A stretch of DNA of 64,000 bases from the NCBI RefSeq assembly GCF_001514115.1, contig NZ_KQ948475.1:62001-126000 (forward strand), in the 5' to 3' direction. Every line of letters begins with the position of its first letter. Position 1 is the first letter of the stretch. The notes beneath the pieces were generated by a model. It made no database searches and was not told where the DNA came from. It saw only the letters and a program-made list of their open reading frames with translations. Positions 57,791 to 64,000 of the stretch are shown in pieces. Made by a program: the position numbers and the translations under genes. Origin of the DNA: Streptomyces olivochromogenes (GTDB taxonomy: Bacteria; Actinomycetota; Actinomycetes; Streptomycetales; Streptomycetaceae).

Positions 57791-58885
57791 CTAGTCGATG
57801 CCGATGCCGATGCCGGCGCGGATGCCCCGCGCGAACGGCTCGAAGATGTGGCTGAAGGTCCAGGTGTCCTGGGCGATGCCGGAGCAGGAGTTGGCGCCGG
57901 CCGTGCCCACGCAACCGCCGTTGTCGCGCTGGAGGGCCCAGAAGGAGAGCGTGTCGATGCCCTTGGCGACCGCCCAGTTCTCCACCTTCACCGCGTCCTG
58001 CGGGGTGAAGGTCTCCTCCGGGCCGTAGTCGTCGATGCCGGGCATCTCGGTGACGCCGATCATGTGCCAGAGCTTCGCCGGGTTCTTCTTCGGGTAGAGC
58101 GCGGCGAGTTGGTCGTGCAGCCCGGAGGCGGCGGTCTTGGTGTCGGCCGCCATGTCGTGGGTGGCGCCGTCCCAGTAGTCGAACGTCATGATGTTGACGA
58201 CGTCCACGCGCGCGCCGTTGTCGACGGCGTTTCGCAGCAGCGCCACGCCGTTGGGCGCGAGGCCCGTGGCGGTGGTCGGCAGGGTGTAGGAGAACTGCAC
58301 GCTGCGGCCGGTCCGTTCGGCCCAGCGCTCCACCTTGGCGATGGCCTTGTTGCGGCGGTCGATCCCGGCGGTGTTGTTGATGGAGTCGGCCTCGATGTCG
58401 AGGTCGATCCGGGTGACGCCGTAGGTCTTGACGAGACTTTCGTAGACCGAGGCGATGGCGTCGACGTCGGTGCAGCTGTCGGCCAGTTCGGTGTTGGTGG
58501 TGTCGGCGCTGTAGCCGCCGAAGGACGGGATGACGTTGCCGCCGCGCGCCTGGATCGCGGCGATGTCCCGGCCGAAGGTCGCCTTGGCGATCGGCTGGGT
58601 GGAGGCGCCGTTCCAGTACGCGGTGCACGAGCCCGCCGCGGCCGTCTGGAGAAAGGCCATCGTGAGGTACTTGTTGCCCGACTCGGCGGCGAGCGCGGCG
58701 GGGCTCTCGCCCGTCCACGCCTCGAAGTACGGCGCCACCACATGCGCGGGCATGTGCCGCGCGGCATGTGCGGGCGCCTGTTCCGCGGCGAGCGCGCCGC
58801 CTCCGCCGAGCGCGACCAGCCCGGCTGCGAGAGCGGTCGCGGTGGCGCCTGACAGCAGCGCGCGAAGTGGCCCAGATCGTCTCAT
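57791..58885 (-). CDS. Secreted GH18 chitinase
   Basis: A 364-residue protein with a Sec signal peptide (MRRSGPLRALLSGATA ... GGGALAAE). One GH18 barrel follows, with the catalytic DxDxE in TRIDLDIEADSI and NIMTFDYWDGATHD for the substrate floor. It hydrolyses chitin outside the cell. No chitin-binding domain is present. The start was chosen because GGGAG lies 11 nt upstream; MGAS, 4 codons earlier, has no ribosome site. A DasR-type element lies in the promoter, so it should be induced by amino sugars. Confidence 0.93.
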   Translation of the reverse strand: MRRSGPLRALLSGATATALAAGLVALGGGGALAAEQAPAHAARHMPAHVVAPYFEAWTGESPAALAAESGNKYLTMAFLQTAAAGSCTAYWNGASTQPIAKATFGRDIAAIQARGGNVIPSFGGYSADTTNTELADSCTDVDAIASVYESLVKTYGVTRIDLDIEADSINNTAGIDRRNKAIAKVERWAERTGRSVQFSYTLPTTATGLAPNGVALLRNAVDNGARVDVVNIMTFDYWDGATHDMAADTKTAASGLHDQLAALYPKKNPAKLWHMIGVTEMPGIDDYGPEETFTPQDAVKVENWAVAKGIDTLSFWALQRDNGGCVGTAGANSCSGIAQDTWTFSHIFEPFARGIRAGIGIGID

Positions 58886-59007
58886 TGACGCTCCCATGGT
58901 GAAGGAAGAGCAGGTGGGACAGCGGGAATCCGGAAAGGTTCGTGCGATGTCCACCGGTCGGTACACGCCGGAGAGCTCTCCATGACCAAGGGCGAACAGG
59001 GACCATG

Positions 59008-59033
59008 GTTGGACTAGACCAATTGTCTGTCAA
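59008..59033 (-). promoter_or_regulatory. DasR-responsive element overlapping chitinase promoter
   Basis: TTGGACTAGACCAA (59009-59022) fits the known dre dyad TGGTCTAGACCA with one change. On the minus strand TTGACA (59033-59028) forms a consensus -35 and the dyad falls between -35 and -10, an ideal place for repression by the GlcN-6-P-sensing regulator DasR. It is about 125 nt before the chitinase start. Confidence 0.8.
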
Positions 59034-59171
59034 GGTTCTTTACGGTTAACTGTTCAGGACATGGCGAAACCGCCCCGGAACCGGGTTGTCCGGCGGGGCG
59101 GGGCGGGCGTGGATACGCCCCGGGATCACGGCCGGGGCGGCATCCGCTTCAGCGGGTGTTCAAGCGGGTGT

Positions 59172-59723
59172 TCAACAGCCGGTCCCGCTCGGGGTGAACT
59201 CCATGCGGGCGTGCTCGTCCGTGCCGCGGGCTTCGGCGTAGGTGGCCTGGGTGACCTGGTACCACACGTCGTCCCTGGCGGTGTCGCCGTCGACGTCGTC
59301 CAGGCTCACGCACCACCGCTGCGGCCGAACGGTTCGTGTGTACGTCTCGGTGCCCGTGCGGACCTTCTTGCAGCTCTGGTACCGCTCCGTGGTGTACCAG
59401 GTGCGGGTCGTCCTGTGCGTGCCCGTGCCCGTGCGCTGTGTGTGCCTGACCTGCCTGGTGGCGGACGTGCACTTCTTGACCAGGTGCGGGCGGGTGGCCC
59501 TGGTGGTCTTCGCGGCGAGGTGGCGGAACGAGTCCCTGAGCCCGGAGACGGTGTCCGGGCTCGGCGAGGGCTCCTGGGCGGTGCCCGCACTGTCCTGGCC
59601 GACATCGGTCACGGCTGCCGGGTCCACGCCGCGCGTGTCGTTCCCGCCCCCGCCGCCGCACGCGCCGAGCCCCGCTATGAGCACCGCGGTCGCTCCGGCC
59701 ACCAGCAGCCGCTTGCCGAACAT
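59172..59723 (-). CDS. Secreted lipoprotein of unknown function
   Basis: A 183-residue lipoprotein (lipobox GLGAC near residue 22, then a Gly-rich linker). The core has several Cys (VKKCTSATR, YQSCKKV, RWCVSLDDVDGD, final C) and a Thr/Arg-rich stretch (RTGTGTHRTTRTWYTTERYQ). The Cys pairs suggest disulphides outside the cell. No family is recognised. Confidence 0.75.
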   Translation of the reverse strand: MFGKRLLVAGATAVLIAGLGACGGGGGNDTRGVDPAAVTDVGQDSAGTAQEPSPSPDTVSGLRDSFRHLAAKTTRATRPHLVKKCTSATRQVRHTQRTGTGTHRTTRTWYTTERYQSCKKVRTGTETYTRTVRPQRWCVSLDDVDGDTARDDVWYQVTQATYAEARGTDEHARMEFTPSGTGC

Positions 59724-59806
59724 GTCTCCCCCTGAGGTCAGCGGCGGTCAGCGTAACGGATCACCGGACACGCGGCGCTCGGGGGAGCATGGGAGACCTC
59801 GCGCTG

Positions 59807-59899
59807 TCAGAAGACCTGCGTGAAACAGCCGAAGCCGATCACGAGCACCGCCACGATCGCTGTCAGGGCCTTGAGGGCCTGGGGTGTTCTCGTCGTCAT
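59807..59899 (-). CDS. 30-residue single-helix membrane peptide
   Basis: A 93-nt gene encoding MTTRTPQALKALTAIVAVLV and ten further residues. Nearly all of it is one hydrophobic helix with a single Cys. A perfect AAGGAG lies 7 nt before the ATG, and the upstream small gene ends 13 nt before it. These features support a real translated peptide rather than chance. Confidence 0.6.
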   Translation of the reverse strand: MTTRTPQALKALTAIVAVLVIGFGCFTQVF

Positions 59900-59912
59900 C
59901 GCGGACTCCTTT

Positions 59913-60098
59913 TCACAGGCAGTAACGGACGAGCCACTCGTCCGCGTTGTACGCGTCTCGCGCCGGGTCGGGCACCGTGGCGGGCCGCTCCTCGACCGTG
60001 TCCTCGACCCGGACGCGCTCCGGCAGCGTGCCGAACCGCGCCCGGCGTGCCGCCTCCGCGGCGTCGGGGGCCTTCTCCGTCCGCTCCGTCAGTGTCAT
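59913..60098 (-). CDS. Small hypothetical protein, operon with membrane peptide
   Basis: A 61-residue charged protein (MTLTERTEKAPDAAEAARRA ... YNADEWLVRYCL). No motif is recognised. It is divergent from the CGNR regulator gene, with twin operator dyads in between, so it and the 30-residue peptide are probable targets of that regulator. Start MTLTERT chosen over a longer frame that would run across the operator. Confidence 0.6.
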   Translation of the reverse strand: MTLTERTEKAPDAAEAARRARFGTLPERVRVEDTVEERPATVPDPARDAYNADEWLVRYCL

Positions 60099-60148
60099 CT
60101 CGCGTACCTCGCTTCGGTAGGTGCACCCCGGTCGGCGACATCGACCAG

Positions 60149-60214
60149 TCACCTACTCAACTGGTGATGATGCCCAGATGTTCCGGCCTCGCGCATCACC
60201 TGTCAAGATGGTGA
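60149..60214. promoter_or_regulatory. Twin TCACC-N9-GGTGA operators
   Basis: Two dyads of identical form: 60149-60167 (spacer TACTCAACT) and 60196-60214 (spacer TGTCAAGAT). Both share the central TCAA, and their centres are 47 nt apart. The second has longer arms (CATCACC/GGTGATG) and touches the start codon at 60216. They lie between divergent genes and are probably bound by the CGNR protein. Confidence 0.75.
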
Positions 60215-60215
60215 T

Positions 60216-60779
60216 GTGAATCTGGATCACGTCTTCGTCTGCGGGAACCCGGCCCTCGACTTCGCCGCCACACTCCGCGCTCGCCGCTCGCTGCGGTTCG
60301 AGATGTTCGCCTCGCCGGACCGCCTCGACGCCTGGTACCTGGAGTCCGGAGTCGTCGACTCCGTCTCCGCGAGCCAGGACTCCGACGTCGTGCGGGCGAC
60401 GGCGGTGCGGGAGGCCGTCTACGCGCTGGTCACCGCCCGCCGGCTGGGCGACGCGTACGACGACGAGGCCCTGGCCGTGCTGAACGCCGCGGCCCGCAAC
60501 GCCGCGGCGACACCGCAGCTCACCCCGGCGGGCCGGTGGACGGCGGCGACCCCGGAGGAAGCGCTGTCGACCGTGGCGCGGCTCGCCGTCGAGCTGCTGG
60601 GCGGACCGGATGTGCCGCTGCTCAAGGAGTGCGGCAACCCGGAGTGCACCCGGATCTACATCGACCGCTCGCGAGGCATGCGTCGGCAGTGGTGCGGCAT
60701 GGAGTCCTGCGGCAACAGGATCAAGGCCGCGGCCTACCGTGCCCGCAAGAGGGAGACGCGGACGGTCGCGACCGCCTGA
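60216..60779 (+). CDS. ABATE-domain CGNR zinc-finger regulator
   Basis: A 187-residue protein. The N-terminal 130 residues (FVCGNPALDFAATLRARR) are the ABATE stress-sensing-like domain. The end is the CGNR zinc knuckle: ECGNPECTRIYIDRSR then RRQWCGMESCGNRIKAAA, with four Cys ligands. The family is predicted to regulate transcription. The GTG start is at the edge of an operator dyad, so translation may be from a leaderless or tightly repressed message. Confidence 0.92.
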   Translation: MNLDHVFVCGNPALDFAATLRARRSLRFEMFASPDRLDAWYLESGVVDSVSASQDSDVVRATAVREAVYALVTARRLGDAYDDEALAVLNAAARNAAATPQLTPAGRWTAATPEEALSTVARLAVELLGGPDVPLLKECGNPECTRIYIDRSRGMRRQWCGMESCGNRIKAAAYRARKRETRTVATA

Positions 60780-60804
60780 TCGACGGTCGGCGCCGCGCGC
60801 CGGC

Positions 60805-61398
60805 TCAGTCGCAGGCGGGTGACTCCTGCGGCGAGGATGCCTCCGCCGGCAGTTGGAACCACATGGTCTTGCCCGTGGCGGTACTGGTGCTGCCCCAGGC
60901 CTCGGCGAGCAGATCGAGCAGGTCGATGCCGCGCCCGCCTTCCGCGTCGGCGTCGACGACACGCCGTACGGGCCCGGTGGGGTCGGTGTCCTCGACCTCG
61001 CACCGCAGGCGGGAGTCGCGCACCTGCAGGTTGAGCCGCAGTGGGCCGCGCGTGTGGCACAGGGCGTTGGTGACCAGTTCGCTGACCAGGAGCTCGGCCG
61101 TGTCGGCCAGGTCCTGCAGACCCCAGTCGTCCAGTTGTGCGGTCACCAGGCGTCGGCCCCGGCGGACCGAGGTCAGCTCCCGCGACAGGGGCCAGGAGGC
61201 GTCCCAGTCGGTGGCACGGCCGCGAGGCGCGTCGAAGGGGCGTACGGGTGCCAGCGTGCGCGACCAGAGGGCCTGGTGCCGGGCGAACCACGAGGCGAGT
61301 GCGGCCTTGCGCCCCGACTCTTCCTGTCGGCGGCGGCAAAGCCGGGCAATGAGTCCCCTGCGCGGGGTCGCGGTGAGGCCGATGGCCTGGAAGGCCAT
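60805..61398 (-). CDS. HATPase-domain regulatory protein
   Basis: A 197-residue protein. A basic head of about 60 residues is followed by a GHKL ATPase domain: AELLVSELVTNALCHTRG (N box), DADAEGGRGIDLLDLLAEAW (G boxes) and GKTMWFQLP. It is the RsbW-like single-domain class, like the protein at 6958-7380. It is divergent from the TetR gene, with two TetR-type dyads in the gap, and may be its target. Confidence 0.88.
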   Translation of the reverse strand: MAFQAIGLTATPRRGLIARLCRRRQEESGRKAALASWFARHQALWSRTLAPVRPFDAPRGRATDWDASWPLSRELTSVRRGRRLVTAQLDDWGLQDLADTAELLVSELVTNALCHTRGPLRLNLQVRDSRLRCEVEDTDPTGPVRRVVDADAEGGRGIDLLDLLAEAWGSTSTATGKTMWFQLPAEASSPQESPACD

Positions 61399-61495
61399 GG
61401 GGAATCAGTCCCTTCTGAAGCGTCGGCGGCCGTGGTTGCCGCGGCGGCGGAGCTGCGCCGGTGACCGGGCCTGGCATGCCGGGCCCCGCATTCGC

Positions 61496-61538
61496 GTAGC
61501 ACTCGCTACATTTCAAATATACGCGTAGCGGGCGCTAC
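61496..61538. promoter_or_regulatory. Twin GTAGC-N4-GCTAC operators
   Basis: Two dyads: GTAGC-ACTC-GCTAC at 61496-61509 and GTAGC-GGGC-GCTAC at 61525-61538. Their centres are 29 nt apart, with an AT-rich stretch between them that could hold promoter elements. They sit between the divergent HATPase and TetR genes, the classic place for TetR autoregulation. Confidence 0.8.
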
Positions 61539-61602
61539 AGTAAATACCTTGGCGAAAAGCAATAAATCGGACACCGCACCTCCGACCGCACGGGGAGCCT
61601 CC

Positions 61603-62199
61603 ATGCCGCGCCCGCCCGACCCGGCCAAACGACGCGACCTGCTGGACCAGGTCCGCGAGTACATGATCCGCAATGGCCTGGCGGAGCTGTCCCTCCGCCC
61701 GCTGGCCCGGGCCCTGAGCACCAGCGACCGCATGCTCCTGTACTACTTCGGCACCAAGGAACGCATGGTCGCCGAGGCGCTCGCCCTGGACGAGCGGCGA
61801 CCGCTCCTGCGTGCCCGGAGTCTGCTCGGCGCCGTCGACGCCCACAGGGACCCGGCATGGGTCCGCCGCTTCATGGAGGAGGTCTGGCAGCAGTTCGCCG
61901 ACCCCGACCTGCGTGCCGCGCTCCCCCTCTATCTCGAGATCATGGTCACCGGTCTGCTCCGTCCCGACCGGTACGCGCCCGTCGTGCGCGACGCGCTCAC
62001 CGAGTGGAAGGACCTGCTCGCCTCCGTCTTCCGCGGCATGGGCCTGCCCGAGGCGCGAGCCCGCACGGAGGCCGCCCTCCTGGTCGACGCGTGCTTCGGC
62101 CTGGTCGCCGGACCTGCGGTCGAGGGTGACTGGGACGAGGCCGAAGCGGCCTTCCGTCTCCTCCTCGACCGCCTCGAACCCGGCTGGCGAGCCACGTAG
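61603..62199 (+). CDS. TetR-family transcriptional regulator
   Basis: A 198-residue regulator. The helix-turn-helix is LSLRPLARALSTSDRMLLYYFGTKERMV, with the typical YYFGTKE at the end of the recognition helix. The ligand domain follows. The ATG at MPRPPDPAKRR is supported by GGGGAG. An in-frame TTG at 61549 would place the start inside the promoter. The ligand is unknown. Confidence 0.92.
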   Translation: MPRPPDPAKRRDLLDQVREYMIRNGLAELSLRPLARALSTSDRMLLYYFGTKERMVAEALALDERRPLLRARSLLGAVDAHRDPAWVRRFMEEVWQQFADPDLRAALPLYLEIMVTGLLRPDRYAPVVRDALTEWKDLLASVFRGMGLPEARARTEAALLVDACFGLVAGPAVEGDWDEAEAAFRLLLDRLEPGWRAT

Positions 62200-62334
62200 C
62201 GAACGCCGCCCCGCTGCGCGCCCCGCTGGGGGAGGCGCTGTGGGCGACCCCGTGGGCGACGTCGCGCGAGGGGACGTACGAACCGGTACGTTGGGAACGA
62301 AGGGCACATCTCCGCCCCCTGTGGGAGACCCACC

Positions 62335-62844
62335 ATGCGCAGGATCAGTCAGCGCTGCCTGAGCGCGGTCGCGGGCCTGGCCGCCGCCCTCGTCGTCGCC
62401 CCGCCGGCGTCGGCCGCGACATCAACCCCGCATGGCCGACAGGACACCCAACAGCGCACGCAGGTATTCCAGTTGGTCGCCAGACAGACCCAGTCCGAAT
62501 CCCTCGACCTGGGCAAGAAGGGGCTCAGCCGGGGTGACGAACTCGTCATCGCCGAGGACCTGTACCGCGACGGTCGGAAGATCGGCGACCACAGCGTGGT
62601 CTGCGTCCATGTCCACCTCGATCCGGACGAGCTCCAGTGCGTCGGCACCTTCGCTCTGCCGCAGGGGCAGATCACCTCGCAGGCGCTGCTCCACCTGCCG
62701 CCGGCCCCCTCGATCGACATCGCCGTCACCGGCGGTTCGGGTGTCTTCAGTTCGGCTCGGGGCTACGTCCACACCGTCCCTGCCGGGAAGACGGTTCGGA
62801 ACCTCACCTTCCACATCACCCTTGACGCCTCATCAGGACACTGA
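62335..62844 (+). CDS. Secreted allene-oxide-cyclase-like barrel protein
   Basis: A 169-residue protein with a Sec signal (CLSAVAGLAAALVVAPPASA) and a mature beta-barrel: VFQLVARQTQSESLDLG, GDELVIAEDLYRDGRKIGDH, CVGTFALPQGQITSQALLHL, VTGGSGVFSSARGYV. The family shares a fold with plant allene oxide cyclases and dirigent proteins and is common in Streptomyces; the bacterial substrate is not known. Two Cys in the barrel may pair. Confidence 0.85.
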   Translation: MRRISQRCLSAVAGLAAALVVAPPASAATSTPHGRQDTQQRTQVFQLVARQTQSESLDLGKKGLSRGDELVIAEDLYRDGRKIGDHSVVCVHVHLDPDELQCVGTFALPQGQITSQALLHLPPAPSIDIAVTGGSGVFSSARGYVHTVPAGKTVRNLTFHITLDASSGH

Positions 62845-62869
62845 GCACGTCGAGAAGAAGGACATCCGC

Positions 62870-63343
62870 ATGGACCTGAAACTCGAAGTCATCGTGTTGC
62901 CCGTCTCCGACGTCGACCGGGCCAGGAGTTTCTACGAGGCGGCGGGATTCAGGATGGACGCCGACCACGCCGCCCATGACGACTACCGGGTGGTGCAGTT
63001 CACGCCGCCCGGCTCCGAATGCGCCGTCATCTTCGGCAAGGGGGTCACCTCCGCCGAGCCCGGCTCGGTCCGGGGCCTGTACCTCGTCGTTACGGACATC
63101 GAGAAGGCCCACGCGGAGCTCAGCGGCCGAGGTGTCGAGATGAGCGAGGTGTTCCACGACGCCGGAGGGATCTTCCAGCACGGCCACGGCGCCCAGGGGG
63201 TCACCCACCAGGGCGGGGAGGCGGAACGGGTGCCCGGCCCGCACCCCGACCGTGCCGACTACGGCTCCTACGCCACCTTCAGCGACCCGGACGGCAACGG
63301 CTGGGTGCTCCAGGAGGTGAGGAAGCGGGCCCCCGGCCGCTGA
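62870..63343 (+). CDS. VOC-family (glyoxalase-like) protein
   Basis: A 157-residue protein with two beta-alpha-beta-beta-beta modules: LEVIVLPVSDVDRARSFYEA and GLYLVVTDIEKAHAELSGRG. The end FSDPDGNGWVLQEV supplies the usual metal-binding Glu. Members are dioxygenases, isomerases or drug-binding resistance proteins. It starts 25 nt after the preceding gene and is followed by a reductase-like gene, so a small catabolic or detoxification unit is possible. Confidence 0.88.
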   Translation: MDLKLEVIVLPVSDVDRARSFYEAAGFRMDADHAAHDDYRVVQFTPPGSECAVIFGKGVTSAEPGSVRGLYLVVTDIEKAHAELSGRGVEMSEVFHDAGGIFQHGHGAQGVTHQGGEAERVPGPHPDRADYGSYATFSDPDGNGWVLQEVRKRAPGR

Positions 63344-63447
63344 CACCACGTGCCCGCGAGCGTAGAACCAGGCCGGTATCCGGAGGCAGGGATGACAGAC
63401 AGCAACCATGGCCATGGCATGACCGTTCTCGACGACGGCCCCTCCTC

Positions 63448-64000
63448 ATGACCGCCGCACCCGGCGTTCCCGGCACCCACCGCCGCTCCGGCCTCGCCGA
63501 CCGGACGGTCGTGGTCATCGGCGCCAGCGCGGGAATCGGACTCGAGGCCGCCCGCCAGGTACGTGCGGACGGCGGCCGGTTGGTCCTGGTCGGGCGCAAT
63601 CCCGAACGGCTGCGGCAGGCCGCGCTGGAGCTGGAACCCGTCGGCACGGCCGCGTTCGACGCCACCGACACCGACCGCCTCCAGCGGTTCTTCCAGGATC
63701 TGTCCGGACCGGTCGACCATGTACTGGTCACAGCCGGCGGCCCCTACTACATGCCGTTGGAGAGCATGGACCTCGCCGAAGCCCGCCGTGCCTTCGACGA
63801 GCGCATCGCCCTGGCCCTCGGGGTCGCCCTCTACGGCCGTGACAAGATCCGCGCCGGTGGCACCCTGTTGTTCATCGGCGGCACCGGCGGCCGACGCCCC
63901 GGTGTCGGCATGGCCGTCGCGTCGGCCGCCACCGCGGCTCTGCCCGCCCTCGTCGCCAACCTGGCGCTCGAAATGGCGCCGGTCCGGGTGAATCTCATCG
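63448..64000 (+). CDS. SDR-family protein, 3' end outside window
   Basis: The first 184 codons of a short-chain dehydrogenase-like protein: NAD(P) motif VVVIGASAGIGLEAARQV, RLVLVGRNPERL for NADP preference, HVLVTAGGP for the NAG position. The window ends in ALEMAPVRVNLI, just after the active-site helix. The usual Tyr-x-x-x-Lys is not present in the corresponding stretch (GVGMAVASAATAALPALVAN), placing it in a divergent SDR branch. It follows the VOC gene by 104 nt. Confidence 0.85.
   Translation, partial: MTAAPGVPGTHRRSGLADRTVVVIGASAGIGLEAARQVRADGGRLVLVGRNPERLRQAALELEPVGTAAFDATDTDRLQRFFQDLSGPVDHVLVTAGGPYYMPLESMDLAEARRAFDERIALALGVALYGRDKIRAGGTLLFIGGTGGRRPGVGMAVASAATAALPALVANLALEMAPVRVNLI

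Overview
The window is very GC-rich chromosomal DNA that reads as Streptomyces. Evidence is the strong third-position GC, GTG starts, ATGA/GTGA start-stop overlaps, rare TTA (bldA-type) leucine codons, a DasR-like site before a chitinase, and families typical of the genus (ECF sigma factors, HATPase-only proteins, LCP proteins, WXG proteins, MopI-type regulators). All calls were made by reading the sequence; no database search was run.

Layout. 0-9 kb: two divergent envelope units. One is an L,D-transpeptidase, a sigma factor and a membrane protein; the other is a sigma factor plus a membrane protein whose YkuD-like domain has lost its catalytic Cys. They are followed by a lipoprotein, a cold-shock gene with a structured leader, a HATPase protein, a cupin and an FkbM methyltransferase. 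9-15.4 kb: modABC, a small Mo-cofactor domain protein, a LysR regulator, an NAD-dependent formate dehydrogenase and a MopI-like regulator. 15.4-23.4 kb: the accessory part. It holds an Xre/MbcA-like antitoxin and a RES toxin in inverted order, iteron-like repeats with a long palindrome, a WD40 protein translationally coupled to a caspase-like/NTPase protein (a split APAF-1-like layout), and a divergent LCAT-type acyl hydrolase. The RES and LCAT genes carry the only in-frame TTA codons I found in the genes called here.

23.4-32.9 kb: a Ser/Thr kinase, a universal stress protein, an ECF sigma with a PASTA-like membrane partner, and a divergent WXG/ESX-type operon across an array of six 11-bp direct repeats. 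Then come a lipase, a decayed SARP regulator and a HAD phosphatase. 33-43.3 kb: an L,D-transpeptidase lipoprotein and a conserved cluster with a membrane Mo oxidoreductase of the Sec/Tat type, glycosyltransferases, a methyltransferase, an OmpR two-component system and a sugar epimerase. 43.5-49.7 kb: an MMPL exporter with an attenuator-like leader, a NarL-type two-component system, and a permease plus TIGR03943 protein pair. 49.9-57 kb: two LCP cell-wall ligases flanking an ArsR-MgtA operon. Both LCP genes, and a tatA gene, lie next to the same spaced motif. 57-64 kb: DUF5990, a GH18 chitinase, small proteins, a CGNR regulator and a TetR regulator each with twin operators, a HATPase protein, an allene-oxide-cyclase-like secreted protein, a VOC protein and a truncated SDR.

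The strongest candidate for an undescribed system is the 15.4-23.4 kb block. A caspase-NTPase and a 14-blade WD40 sensor made as two coupled polypeptides, a divergent lipid hydrolase and a neighbouring NAD-depleting toxin pair look like an abortive-infection or programmed-death island, possibly under developmental (bldA) control.
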